In this document: piece by piece, positions 7,983-17,273 of the stretch
Numbering within the stretch: the first letter of the stretch is position 1
Layout of the letters: every line of letters begins with the position of its first letter
Source of the DNA: JAABVD01 sp965204545
GTDB taxonomy: Bacteria; Verrucomicrobiota; Verrucomicrobiia; Opitutales; UBA2995
Direction: 5' to 3'
Length of the DNA stretch: 64,000 bases
NCBI GenBank assembly: GCA_965204545.1
Contig: CBDBFA010000003.1
Location: 1,364,001 to 1,428,000 of the forward strand
Notes under the pieces: model-generated
What the model was told of the DNA's origin: nothing
Databases searched by the model: none
What the model saw: only the letters and a program-made list of their open reading frames with translations
Position numbers and translations under genes: made by a program

Positions 7983-10900
7983 AACCCCCGCTTTAACGGC
8001 TGGACCGGTAAGCCGCAATTTCCTAACCGGGACAAGGCTCGGATTGCCAGTCGCTTCACTTGCCTTGATAGCTTCGTTACTCGGGGCGGCCGGGGAAGAT
8101 CCCGCGCCTCCGGCCGATATCTCCTGGAAGCCCTTGGCAAAGGCTTCCGGCGGGCCTGGGGAAAGGCTCTTCGAGAAGCTCGAAGTCGAGCGTACCGGCA
8201 TAGATTTCACCTACCTCTGGGACCCGCCGGAGAAGTACGAGAACGAGTGGCTTCTTGACGGATCCCTCGGGGGTGGTGTGGCGCTGGGGGACTATGATGG
8301 CGACGGAAAAGTCGACGTTTTCCTGACGCGGGCATTCGGAGGGAGCCGCCTCTACCGAAACCTGGGAGACTTTCGCTTCGCCGACGTGACGAAGCAGGCC
8401 GGGATCGAGGATGACGGTGTGTGGGGGATGGGAGCCACCTTCGCGGATATCGAGAACGACGGTGATCTCGACCTCTTCGTCTGTGCCTACGACGCACCCA
8501 ACCAACTCTTTGTCAACCAAGGAGACGGCACTTTCGTAGAACGGGCTGAGGAAGCAGGCCTTGCATTTACCGGATCGAGTACGCAAATGGCCTTCGCCGA
8601 CTACGACCGCGATGGCGATCTCGATGCCTATCTCCTGACCTGGAGGTATATCCATCCCGATACCTATGGGCAATTCGTCAAATTTGATATAGTGGACGGT
8701 CGGCGTGAGGTCCCCGAGGCCTATGCCGACGCGGTGGGATTCATGACCAAGCCGGACGGAACCAGAGTTACCATCAAGGTAGGGCAGAAGGACCTACTCT
8801 ACCGGAATGATGGGAAGGGCCGCTTTTCCGAGGTATCGGAAGCTTCAGGAATCGCAGGCAACGACATGGGTTTAGGCGTGGTCTGGTGGGATTACAACGG
8901 GGACGGATGGCCCGACCTCTATGTCGCCAACGACTTCAAAGGCCCGGATAAACTCTATCGGAATAATCGGGACGGAACTTTCACGGATGTCATTCTGGAG
9001 GCCATTCCGCATACTCCGTGGTTTTCCATGGGGGCGGATGCCGGAGATATCAACAACGACGGTTTGCTGGACTTCGTTGCCTCGGACATGGCGGCCACCT
9101 CCCATTATAAGCAGAAACTGAACATGGGGGAAATGGACGCCGACGGCTGGTTCCTGGAAACGGCCGAACCGCGTCAGTATATGGCCAACGCGGTTTACCT
9201 CCACTCCGGCGCCGGACGCTTCCTGGAAGCGGCTCAGTTGCTGGGATTGAGCAACACGGATTGGACCTGGTCGCCCAAGCTCGACGACTTCGACAACGAC
9301 GGATGGCAGGATCTCTTTTTCAGCAATGGCATGACGCGGAATTGGTTCAACAGCGATCTGCTCGCTGAGCAGGGGCGGAAGGGCGGCTTTGGTAGCGCCA
9401 AAGGAGGGCGGGTCTTTCTCGATTCCCCGATCTTACGAGAGCGGAATCTGGCCTTTCGCAATACCGGCGACCTGCGTTTTGACCGAGTCTCCCAAAACTG
9501 GGGCCTCGATCATGAAGGTGTGAGTTTCGGCGCCGCCACCGCCGACCTCGATGGAGACGGTGACTTGGATCTCGTGGTGAACAACTACGATGAACCGGTT
9601 TCCATCTACCGAAATCAAGGAACAACGGGAAACCGGCTCATTGTGCATCTTAGAGGGACCACCAGCAACCGGGATGCCTTGGGCGCCTTCGTTCGGATCG
9701 AAACCGACCTGGGCGACCAAGTGCGCTACCTTTCCCCCGTGGCCGGCTACGTTTCATCTGACGATCTGGCTCTGCACTTCGGGCTCGGAGATTCCAACCT
9801 GGTTCACAAGCTCTCCGTGCGCTGGCCCAACGGGGGGACGAGCGAACACCATGGTCTCGAGGCGGGCCGCGCTTACACCATCACCGAGGATGGCCGAACC
9901 TCCGGGCCCGAAGAGGAGGATTCAATGGAAACCCATTTCCGTCGCTGGGATGGTCTTGCGGGCATCGAACATCAGGAGGATGCCTACAACGACTTTGCGG
10001 ACCAACCCCTGCTGCCGAACCGGATGTCGCGTCTGGGGCCGGGTATGGCTTGGACGCGAAACGGCGAGACGGGAGCCCTTGCCGCATTCGTGGCAGGAGC
10101 ATCCGGTCAGTCGGGAAGGGTGATTCCCGTAGGGGAAGCCGGGATTGCGCCGGGAGGCACGGCGACTTTTCTGGCCGATGCGGCGAGAGAAGACATGGGT
10201 GGACTCTTCTTTGATTTCGACGGCGATGGCGACGACGACCTCTATGTCGTGAGCGGGGGCTTGGGGCGGTGGCCGGGTGATTTCCTGTTGGGTGACCGCC
10301 TTTATGTAAACGACGGTTCCGGAGGATATGACCGAACTGGCAGTGATGTATTGCCAGCGGACAGTGTCAGCGGGAGCGTGGCGGCCGCGGCGGACTTCGA
10401 CCGGGATGGGGACCTCGACCTTTTTGTCGGTGGCAGGCTGATACCCCGTCGTTATCCAGAAACGCCCTCCAGCCGCCTGTTGGTCAATTCGGGTGGCAGG
10501 TTCATGGACGCCACGGAAAAGCTGGCGCCGGGATTAATCAAGACCGGCCTCGTCACTTCGGCGCTGTGGTCCGATGCTGACGGCGATGGATGGCTGGACC
10601 TGTTGGTCACCCACGAGTGGGGCCCGGTAAAGTATTACCTTAATGATCGGGGAAAGCTAACCGATATGACGGGCCCGGCGGGGCTGGCGGATTTGAAGGG
10701 ATGGTGGAACGGTATCACCGGACGCGACATCGACAATGACGGCGACATCGACTACGCGGTGAGCAATTTCGGTCTCAATACCAAGTACCACCCGAGTCCG
10801 AACAAGCCGGTCCACCTCTATTATGGCGAGTTTGGTAGCCTGGACGAGATGCGGTTGGTGGAGGCGAAATACGAAGCAGATACCTTATACCCGGTCCGCG

Positions 10901-11715
10901 GGCGCAGTTGTGCGACTGCCGCGATGCCTTTTCTCTCGGAACAGTTCACGTCGTTTCACAATTTCGCCAAGTCGTCGCTGGCGGAAATCTTTACAACCGA
11001 ATGCCTCGATACGTCCTTGCGACTGGAGGCTAACGAGTTGGCCTCCGGAATACTCATCAACGAGGGTGACGGGAGCTTCTCATTCCAGCCGCTTCCCCGC
11101 ATAGCGCAAATCTCCCCGGGTTTCGGAATAGCCCTGACCGAGGTGAATGGGGACGGCTTCACCGATCTCTACATGGTGCAGAACTTCCACAGTCCACAGA
11201 GAGAGACGACGCGTATGGACGGGGGAGTCAGTCTCCTCCTGGAGGGTCAGGGAGACGGAACATTCTCCGCCGTCTGGCCCCATCGGAGCGGGCTTATCGT
11301 CCCGGGCGATGCCATGAGTCTGGCCTCGGTTGACCTCAACCGGGACGCCTGGGTCGACTTTGTCGTCGGAGTCAACGACGGTCCCTTCCACGCATTCGAA
11401 AACACCGGCCAAGCAGGTTCCCGGCCGCTGGCCGTGACCCTGAGGGGTGAGCCAGGTAACCTTGCAGCAGTGGGTTCGCGGGTTTCGGTTACGGACGCGA
11501 GCGGTCGGCGGCAGACGGCTGAGGTCTACGCCGGTGGCGGATACTTGACCCAGTCGACCTCGACCTTGTTCTTCGGCCTGGGCGAAACCCACCTCGGCGA
11601 GGAGATCGGGATCGAAGTGCGGTGGCCATCCGGGGAAGTTACGCGGCATCGGAAGAAGGTTGACGGGGCCTATGTGGAGATCGGGCCATATGCAGAGGGT
11701 ATCGACAAAGAGTAA
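7969..11715 (+). CDS. Secreted two-module FG-GAP/VCBS and ASPIC/UnbV protein
   Basis: 1248-residue exported protein; the ATG at 7969 overlaps the end of the FKBP gene and follows a weak purine-rich site. After a signal peptide it shows two similar halves. The first has FG-GAP/VCBS repeats with Ca-binding-like motifs (DYDGDGKVDVF, DIENDGDLDLFV, DYNGDGWPDLYV) and ends in an ASPIC/UnbV domain near residues 570-640 (LSVRWPNGG). The second half repeats the plan (DFDGDGDDDLYVV, DFDRDGDLDLFVGG, DIDNDGDIDYAVSNFG) and ends in another UnbV domain (IEVRWPSGEVTRHRKK). Proteins of this CRTAC1-like kind are abundant in Verrucomicrobiota and Planctomycetota; no reaction is known for them. The double-module form suggests internal duplication of a single-module ancestor. 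Confidence 0.85.
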   Translation: MRHSKTPALTAGPVSRNFLTGTRLGLPVASLALIASLLGAAGEDPAPPADISWKPLAKASGGPGERLFEKLEVERTGIDFTYLWDPPEKYENEWLLDGSLGGGVALGDYDGDGKVDVFLTRAFGGSRLYRNLGDFRFADVTKQAGIEDDGVWGMGATFADIENDGDLDLFVCAYDAPNQLFVNQGDGTFVERAEEAGLAFTGSSTQMAFADYDRDGDLDAYLLTWRYIHPDTYGQFVKFDIVDGRREVPEAYADAVGFMTKPDGTRVTIKVGQKDLLYRNDGKGRFSEVSEASGIAGNDMGLGVVWWDYNGDGWPDLYVANDFKGPDKLYRNNRDGTFTDVILEAIPHTPWFSMGADAGDINNDGLLDFVASDMAATSHYKQKLNMGEMDADGWFLETAEPRQYMANAVYLHSGAGRFLEAAQLLGLSNTDWTWSPKLDDFDNDGWQDLFFSNGMTRNWFNSDLLAEQGRKGGFGSAKGGRVFLDSPILRERNLAFRNTGDLRFDRVSQNWGLDHEGVSFGAATADLDGDGDLDLVVNNYDEPVSIYRNQGTTGNRLIVHLRGTTSNRDALGAFVRIETDLGDQVRYLSPVAGYVSSDDLALHFGLGDSNLVHKLSVRWPNGGTSEHHGLEAGRAYTITEDGRTSGPEEEDSMETHFRRWDGLAGIEHQEDAYNDFADQPLLPNRMSRLGPGMAWTRNGETGALAAFVAGASGQSGRVIPVGEAGIAPGGTATFLADAAREDMGGLFFDFDGDGDDDLYVVSGGLGRWPGDFLLGDRLYVNDGSGGYDRTGSDVLPADSVSGSVAAAADFDRDGDLDLFVGGRLIPRRYPETPSSRLLVNSGGRFMDATEKLAPGLIKTGLVTSALWSDADGDGWLDLLVTHEWGPVKYYLNDRGKLTDMTGPAGLADLKGWWNGITGRDIDNDGDIDYAVSNFGLNTKYHPSPNKPVHLYYGEFGSLDEMRLVEAKYEADTLYPVRGRSCATAAMPFLSEQFTSFHNFAKSSLAEIFTTECLDTSLRLEANELASGILINEGDGSFSFQPLPRIAQISPGFGIALTEVNGDGFTDLYMVQNFHSPQRETTRMDGGVSLLLEGQGDGTFSAVWPHRSGLIVPGDAMSLASVDLNRDAWVDFVVGVNDGPFHAFENTGQAGSRPLAVTLRGEPGNLAAVGSRVSVTDASGRRQTAEVYAGGGYLTQSTSTLFFGLGETHLGEEIGIEVRWPSGEVTRHRKKVDGAYVEIGPYAEGIDKE

Positions 11716-12181
11716 GGGCATAGTTGAGAGGGAAGTCTTGGAGGCCCAAAGAATTTGGGCCGACGCAATTGTCGCTATCGGTCAAACATATACACAAAAA
11801 GAGGACTATAGGGCGCTGGCCGAAGAGGTCGTCGATACGTTGTATGGTTATGGTAAAGGCCTGGTTCTATTTAAGCCCTCGATGGCGTCAGAAAGACAGT
11901 TTCGTTCAACAAGAGAACAGGCCATATCTTATTTTGTGACGGGTAGTGTGCCTGAAGATCGCGGTTTTGCTATCCGTCCATGGCGCAAAATCCGATTTGA
12001 GAACGTTGGCATTATCATCGATGGAGGCTCGGCCATGGTAATGGGTAATTACTTCTTCACAGACGCGAATACCGAAAAAGTAGCCAAAGTGGAGTACACA
12101 TTTGGCTACTTCAAGGACGACCATGGCAAGCTGCGCATCAATTTGCATCATTCGTCATTTCCGTATGGATCAATGCCCTGA
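11690..12181 (+). CDS. Small NTF2/SnoaL-like fold protein
   Basis: About 163 residues. The C-terminal half has the pattern of the SnoaL/CaMKII-association NTF2-like fold seen in small bacterial proteins: LFKPSMASERQFRSTREQAI, FAIRPWRKIRFENV, AMVMGNYFFTD and the ending LRINLHHSSFPY. No catalytic residues can be assigned. The start is uncertain: a TTG (11660) and an ATG (11690) both lie inside the end of the upstream gene in another frame. Base composition is lower in GC than the FG-GAP gene, suggesting a different history. It may be translationally coupled to that gene. Confidence 0.65.
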   Translation: MQRVSTKSKGIVEREVLEAQRIWADAIVAIGQTYTQKEDYRALAEEVVDTLYGYGKGLVLFKPSMASERQFRSTREQAISYFVTGSVPEDRGFAIRPWRKIRFENVGIIIDGGSAMVMGNYFFTDANTEKVAKVEYTFGYFKDDHGKLRINLHHSSFPYGSMP

Positions 12182-12254
12182 TTTCGACTGATGAGAATAT
12201 CATCTACGATGTACGAATGCGAATTTGATCATTCTTGCCTATGAACCCCTTGTT

Positions 12255-12288
12255 CGGCGGCGGCGTCAAAAAGTAAATTCCTATCCCT
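12255..12288 (+). repeat. Dispersed roughly 40-bp intergenic repeat, copy b
   Basis: CGGCGGCGGCGTCAAAAAGT followed by AAATTCCTATCC matches the family described at 7005, 13743 and 17279, with a shortened middle. It directly precedes the cytochrome P450 gene. Confidence 0.5.
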
Positions 12289-13527
12289 TTGAGCTTTTTT
12301 TCTCGAGTATTTGACGTTGTGGTCAAACCGCTTGCCATGCGTGTTTTGCTGGCCCGTGAGCGTCTCGAATCCGGGGTGGACTTCAATCCTCTTTCGTCGG
12401 AGCTTAGGGCCAATCCGTTACCGCAGTATGATAAGTTGCGACGCAAAGACCCGGTGCATCGCATGCGGACCTCCGACGGGTGGATTCTGACCAGATACGA
12501 AGATATCGATATGGTGTTGCGCGACCACCGTCGATTCGGAAACTTGGGCCGCGATTTCGGCTACCTGCCCTACATCAGTATGCTGGACCTGGACCCCCCG
12601 GAACATACCAAGGTCAGGGGGCTCGTTGCGCATGGTTTCACGCTGCGGGCGGTGAATTCGTTGGAGCCCAGAATAGCGAAAATGGTTGATGAACTCCTGG
12701 ACGAGGTTGCCGGGAAACCGCGCTTCGACCTGATTCAAGACATCGCGTTCCCTTTGCCCATCACCGTAATCGCGGAGCTCCTGGGTGTTCCGCCAGAGGA
12801 CCGTGACCAGTTCAGAGAGTGGTCTGAAGTCGTTGCTCTCGACGTGGACCCGTTGCTCGACAGCCAGCAGATCCGAGACGTTCAACGTACGGTTGAGGAA
12901 TTGTTCGATTACCTTGAGGAGATTGCTGAGGATCGTCGACGGCGTCCCCGGAACGATTTGGTCACTGCCTTGGTGAACGCGGAAGAGGACGGTGAACGCT
13001 TGAGTCGGGAAGACTTGTTGATCAATATTGTCCTGGTCCTGGTCGCGGGCAACGAGACCACGCGCAACCTCATCGGTAACGGTACCCTGGCGCTACTGAG
13101 AAACCCTGACCAACTGGAGAGATTGCGGGACGATTCCAGTTTGCTTGATTCCGCGATCGATGAAATGCTGCGCTACGACAGTCCGGTTCAGTTGGACAGC
13201 CGCATCGCCCGCGAGTCTGTTGAGATCGGCGGCAAACGGATCGAGCCTGGCCAACGTGTTCTGTGCGCACTGGGGGCGGCGAACCATGATCCTGAAGTCT
13301 TTCCTGATCCGGAGCGGTTCGATGTCGGACGTTCGCCTCGCAACCATCTTTCGTTCGGCCGTGGAATCCATTACTGTCTTGGAGCGCCGTTGGCCAAGTT
13401 GGAGGCGCGTATCGCGTTTGCCGGGCTGCTTTCCCGATTCGAGTCGTTCCGGTTAGTGGAAGAGCCGCGGTATCGCGATCAAATAACCTTGCGAGGGCTT
13501 GAAGAACTTTGGTTGGAACCGGAATAG
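12289..13527 (+). CDS. Cytochrome P450 monooxygenase, soluble bacterial type
   Basis: 412 residues from a TTG start, or 396 from the ATG at 12337; the choice is uncertain because a dispersed repeat abuts the TTG. All P450 landmarks are present (numbering from the TTG): the LDPPEHTKVRGLV C-helix region at 100-112, the oxygen-binding I-helix motif AGNETT at 253-258, the ExxR motif E292-R295 (EMLR), and the haem loop FGRGIHYCLG at 356-365 with the cysteine ligand at Cys363. There is no membrane anchor, so it is a soluble class requiring a ferredoxin partner, and none is encoded nearby. The overall wording resembles the large CYP107/CYP109-like bacterial group, but I do not assign a subfamily or substrate. 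Single gene between repeats b and c. Confidence 0.95.
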   Translation: MSFFSRVFDVVVKPLAMRVLLARERLESGVDFNPLSSELRANPLPQYDKLRRKDPVHRMRTSDGWILTRYEDIDMVLRDHRRFGNLGRDFGYLPYISMLDLDPPEHTKVRGLVAHGFTLRAVNSLEPRIAKMVDELLDEVAGKPRFDLIQDIAFPLPITVIAELLGVPPEDRDQFREWSEVVALDVDPLLDSQQIRDVQRTVEELFDYLEEIAEDRRRRPRNDLVTALVNAEEDGERLSREDLLINIVLVLVAGNETTRNLIGNGTLALLRNPDQLERLRDDSSLLDSAIDEMLRYDSPVQLDSRIARESVEIGGKRIEPGQRVLCALGAANHDPEVFPDPERFDVGRSPRNHLSFGRGIHYCLGAPLAKLEARIAFAGLLSRFESFRLVEEPRYRDQITLRGLEELWLEPE

Positions 13528-13742
13528 TCCGCCCAGGGATTCTGCTCTTCAAGAAGGTTTGCGGGCCAAGCGCTCCCTGACCTCCTCTCGGGGCCTTTTC
13601 CTGAAGAACTGGAACTTTCATCATTACCTTTGAGCGTCCCTCCAAGTGGCACCGGGCGAGTTTTGTTGACTCTCCCGCTGGAGTCCCTCGACTTTCCACG
13701 GCATCCTGAGAAATGCGGGTTAACCGCCCTCCTCCTCCATCT

Positions 13743-13775
13743 CGGAGGATGCGCTGTAAAAAGGCAAATTCCGTC
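13743..13775 (+). repeat. Dispersed roughly 40-bp intergenic repeat, copy c
   Basis: CGGAGGATGCGCTGTAAAAA followed by GGCAAATTCC matches the family described at 7005. It lies in the 298-bp gap between the P450 and formate dehydrogenase genes; I see nothing else definite in that gap. Confidence 0.5.
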
Positions 13776-13825
13776 AATTATGGTTTGATGTACACTCCAA
13801 GCCAATTTTTGCTAGGAATTTTGAT

Positions 13826-15043
13826 ATGAAATCCTCTTCCACACAAAAGGTGCTGTGTGTCCTCTACCCGGACCCGTTGGATGGCTTTCCCCCCAACTAC
13901 TCCCGAGGAGAGATACCAGTGCTTACCCACTACCCGGACGGCCAGACAATGCCCACGCCGTCCTCCATAGACTTTACCAAAGGACACCTCCTGGGGTCCG
14001 TCTCCGGCGGCCTCGGACTGGAGAGCTTCCTGACAGAAAGGGGACACCGGTTCGTAGTAACCTCGGACAAGGATGGTCCGGACTCGGTCTTCGAGAAAGA
14101 GTTGACCGATGCCGACGTAGTTATCTCTCAACCCTTCTGGCCCGGCTACCTGACAGCGGAACGCATTGCCAAGGCCCCTAACCTGAAACTGGCCATAACG
14201 GCCGGCATAGGTTCGGACCACGTTGATCTGCAGTCAGCTATCGACAGAAACATCACCGTGTGCGAGGTGACCTGGTGCAACAGCATAAGCGTGGCGGAAC
14301 ATTCGGTTATGCAGTTGCTGGCGCTGGTCAGGGACTTCATCCCCCAGTACGGCTGGGTAGTCAGGAGCGGCTGGAACATCGCCGACGCCGTCTCCAGATC
14401 CTACGATATCGAGGGGATGGACGTGGGCGTTGTGGCAGCCGGCAGAATAGGCTTGGCTTTTCTAAAGCGGATGAAGCCCTTCGATGTCAACCTGCACTAC
14501 ACCGAAAGGCATCGGCTCTCCCCTGATGTGGAACGGGAGTTGGGCCTGACCTTCCATGAGAATGTCGAATCGCTCGTCAGCGTCTGCGACGCGGTCAGCA
14601 TCCACTGTCCGTTGCATCCGGAGACGGAGCACATGTTCGACGATGACCTTATCGGTAAGATGAAGCGGGGGTCCTACATTGTGAACACCGCCAGGGGCAA
14701 GATCTGCGACCGGGACGCCATTGTAAGGGCCCTGGAGAGCGGCCAGTTGGCCGGCTACGCGGGCGACGTCTGGTTTCCCCAGCCGCCTCCCAACGATCAC
14801 CCCTGGAGAACGATGCCCAACCACGCCATGACTCCCCATACATCCGGCACGACTCTTTCAGCCCAGGCCCGTTACGCGGCGGGGGTCCGTGAGATTCTGG
14901 AATGCTGGCTGGAAGGCCGACCCATCCGGGACGAGTACCTCATTGTGCAGGGCGGCGGCCTCGCCGGGACGGGCATCCACTCCTACACCGAGGGGAACGC
15001 CACGGGCGGCTCTGAGGAAGCGGCACAGTTCAAGCAGAGCTAA
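13826..15043 (+). CDS. fdh: NAD-dependent formate dehydrogenase
   Basis: 405-residue cytosolic enzyme that oxidises formate to CO2 with NAD+. It matches the Pseudomonas sp. 101-type enzyme along its whole length rather than generic 2-hydroxyacid dehydrogenases: VLCVLYPDPLDGFP near the N-terminus, TSDKDGPDSVFE, ISQPFWPGYLT, TAGIGSDHVDLQSAIDRN, GYAGDVWFPQP, and the C-terminal lid GTGIHSYTEGNATGGSEEAA. The dinucleotide loop is VAAGRIG (203-209). Catalytic Arg290 (in NTARGK) and His338 (in TPHTSGTT), paired with Gln319, are in place. The position that selects NAD+ in the Pseudomonas enzyme (Asp221, YTDRH) is Glu227 here, still acidic, so NAD+ is the likely cofactor. AGGA precedes the ATG. It is 16 bp from the sulfatase gene. 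It lies between intergenic repeats and may have been acquired. Confidence 0.95.
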   Translation: MKSSSTQKVLCVLYPDPLDGFPPNYSRGEIPVLTHYPDGQTMPTPSSIDFTKGHLLGSVSGGLGLESFLTERGHRFVVTSDKDGPDSVFEKELTDADVVISQPFWPGYLTAERIAKAPNLKLAITAGIGSDHVDLQSAIDRNITVCEVTWCNSISVAEHSVMQLLALVRDFIPQYGWVVRSGWNIADAVSRSYDIEGMDVGVVAAGRIGLAFLKRMKPFDVNLHYTERHRLSPDVERELGLTFHENVESLVSVCDAVSIHCPLHPETEHMFDDDLIGKMKRGSYIVNTARGKICDRDAIVRALESGQLAGYAGDVWFPQPPPNDHPWRTMPNHAMTPHTSGTTLSAQARYAAGVREILECWLEGRPIRDEYLIVQGGGLAGTGIHSYTEGNATGGSEEAAQFKQS

Positions 15044-15059
15044 CCCGCGTAGTTCCTCC

Positions 15060-16478
15060 ATGAAAACAATTTCCCTCCTTCTTGCGCTCGGCCTTGTGGC
15101 CGCCTTCCCGCCCGCCACCCTGGTCGGCCAGGACGCGGCGAAACCGAATGTGATCTTCATCATGGCTGACGACCTCGGTTACGGAGATCTCGGCAGTTTC
15201 GGACAGAAAAAAATCAAGACGCCCCACCTGGACCGCATGGCCGCGGAGGGCATGAAGCTGACGGACTTCTATGCGGGAGCCACGGTGTGCGCCCCATCCC
15301 GCTGTGTTTTGATGACGGGCAAACATACGGGCCGCTGCCGAGTGCGCGGCAATTCCACCAGCGACATCCAGCGCTTGCACCCGGAGGACAAGACGGTGGC
15401 TTCCGCCTTCAAGGACGTGGGATATGTCACCGGAATGTTCGGCAAATGGGGATTGGGCGACCTCATCGAATCCACCGGACATCCCAACCTGCACGGCTTC
15501 GATCAATTTTATGGCTACCTCAGCCAATTCCATGCCCATAATTACTACCCGACTTTTCTCATTCGAAATAAGGAAGAGGTGAAACTGCGCAATGTTCCCG
15601 AGCAGGAAATGGATAAGGGTGGCCGAAGGGGCGGCGGTTGGGCCAAGGAACGGATCGACTACTCGCACGATCTCATCTTTGCCGAGGGCATGAAGTGGCT
15701 GGAATTGAATTACAAACAGCCCTTTTTCCTCTACCTGCCCTTCACCATTCCGCACGCAAACAACGAGGGTGCCCGTGGCACGGGCAATGGGCAGGAGGTT
15801 CCGGACTACGGCATCTACGAGGCGGAAAACTGGCCGGAACCGGACAAAGGCCAAGCGGCAATGATCACCCGCATGGACCGGGATATAGGCGCCCTGTTGG
15901 CAAAGCTCAAGGAATGGGGCATCGATGAAGACACCTTGGTGATCTTTACCTCCGACAATGGTCACCACCGGGAAGGTGGCAACCGGCCTGAATTTTTCGA
16001 TGCCAACGGGCCGCTACGGGGCATGAAGCGCGACCTATACGAAGGCGGCATTCGGGTCGCCACCATTGCCCGCTGGCCGGGGAAAATCAAAGCGGGTTCA
16101 ACATCCAACCACCAGGCTTACTTCGGCGACTTCTATGCCACAGTGTGCGAACTCACGGGTCAAAAGGTGCCGGACGGGCTTCAGTCGATCAGCTTTCTTC
16201 CTGCCTTGTTAGAAAAAGAAGATCAAAAAAAGCACACCTACCTCTACTGGGAATTTTACGAACAAGGCAGCCGGCAAGCCGTTCGCTTTGGCGACTGGAA
16301 GGCCGTCCGCCAACCAATGTTGCATGGAAAAGTCGAGCTCTTCCATCTTGGCAGCGATTTGGGAGAAAGGAACAACCTCGCCTCTCACCATCCGGACATC
16401 GCGGCCCAGGCGGTGAAGTACATGGAGGAGGCACATGTTCCGGACCCCACCTGGAAAGTCCGCGGCCGCCCGCAGTAG
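15060..16478 (+). CDS. Secreted type I (formylglycine) sulfatase
   Basis: 472-residue enzyme of the arylsulfatase family, starting at ATG 15060 with a signal peptide (about 1-24), so periplasmic or extracellular. Metal ligands lie in IFIMADDLGYGDLG (Asp37, Asp38). The formylglycine motif is CAPSRCVLMTG at 77-87 with Cys77 as the modified residue; FGKWGLGD and IFTSDNGHHREGG supply further active-site residues. Modification requires a formylglycine-generating enzyme, not encoded here. Sulfatases of this type in marine Verrucomicrobiota usually desulfate algal or animal polysaccharides, but the substrate cannot be read from sequence. The gene follows formate dehydrogenase by 16 bp and may share its transcript. 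Confidence 0.93.
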   Translation: MKTISLLLALGLVAAFPPATLVGQDAAKPNVIFIMADDLGYGDLGSFGQKKIKTPHLDRMAAEGMKLTDFYAGATVCAPSRCVLMTGKHTGRCRVRGNSTSDIQRLHPEDKTVASAFKDVGYVTGMFGKWGLGDLIESTGHPNLHGFDQFYGYLSQFHAHNYYPTFLIRNKEEVKLRNVPEQEMDKGGRRGGGWAKERIDYSHDLIFAEGMKWLELNYKQPFFLYLPFTIPHANNEGARGTGNGQEVPDYGIYEAENWPEPDKGQAAMITRMDRDIGALLAKLKEWGIDEDTLVIFTSDNGHHREGGNRPEFFDANGPLRGMKRDLYEGGIRVATIARWPGKIKAGSTSNHQAYFGDFYATVCELTGQKVPDGLQSISFLPALLEKEDQKKHTYLYWEFYEQGSRQAVRFGDWKAVRQPMLHGKVELFHLGSDLGERNNLASHHPDIAAQAVKYMEEAHVPDPTWKVRGRPQ

Positions 16479-16538
16479 CATTGGCTGCGGGGCCGGATAT
16501 TGCGTTGCGCACATCTGATGCCTGAAGAGGAGAGTTTC

Positions 16539-17228
16539 ATGATTCCACCGCACGACCCAGCGGCCCGAACTGCAGGTTTGCTGCTAATCGTTACCGCAAT
16601 TGCCACCGTCGCTGCAGTCATCGGCCGGATTTCCGCCACTGATATCACTGCATTGACCCAGTCACTCGCTTCCATCGAGGCCAACCGGGAGCTATTCGGG
16701 ATTGGCGGCGCGGCGCGATTCATTTCCGGGCTCACCCTGCTAGCGGGAGCATGTTTCCTGTTGCGCACCTGGATCATGCGACAGCGCCTGGGGTCCCGAC
16801 CGGTGCCGGTGTTGCTGGGGATCTCCGGGGTGGCCACCGCCCTGTCTGGCGCATTTGGGGTCGTCCTGGCCATTGTCGTGCCCGAATCGTCCAGGGTGGA
16901 TGACCTCGCCTCGGTGGCGCCGACCACGACCGTAGTCCTGAACCTTTTCTGGATCACCGGCAAGATCGGGTTCAGTCTGGCTGGTTTGGGGCTGATGGCA
17001 GCAGCACACCGGCAGTGGCGCGTGGGAGGCTTTTTACGCCCTATGGCGCCGGTATCGGCGATCATCGGCGGAGCCATGCAACTCATCTGGGTCGACGCCA
17101 CCATCGGGGTCCACTACCTCACCGGACCCGCATTCGTGTTGTGGCTCATCGTCATCGGTATCATGCTGGTGACCGGTCGCGTGGAGAGGCGATTCGCCGC
17201 CTTGCTGGAGGAAGACCCTTCCGAGTGA
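16539..17228 (+). CDS. Multi-pass membrane protein of unknown function
   Basis: 229 residues from the ATG at 16539, chosen because AGAGGAG lies 6 nt upstream. About six hydrophobic segments are visible (for example LLLIVTAIATVAAVIG, FISGLTLLAGACFLL, VLLGISGVATALSGAFGVVL, LFWITGKIGFSLAGLGLMAA, PAFVLWLIVIGIMLV). The layout resembles small bacterial DUF4386-like membrane proteins, but I am not confident of the family. GC-rich, and 60 bp after the sulfatase gene on the same strand. Confidence 0.65.
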   Translation: MIPPHDPAARTAGLLLIVTAIATVAAVIGRISATDITALTQSLASIEANRELFGIGGAARFISGLTLLAGACFLLRTWIMRQRLGSRPVPVLLGISGVATALSGAFGVVLAIVVPESSRVDDLASVAPTTTVVLNLFWITGKIGFSLAGLGLMAAAHRQWRVGGFLRPMAPVSAIIGGAMQLIWVDATIGVHYLTGPAFVLWLIVIGIMLVTGRVERRFAALLEEDPSE

Positions 17229-17273
17229 TGTCACGCCACTCAATTGCCTGATCCCCATTTCTCACAAACCCAC

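Noticed and set aside
15030..15968. 312-codon minus-strand frame
   Set aside because: Antisense shadow of the sulfatase gene, crossing its start region.
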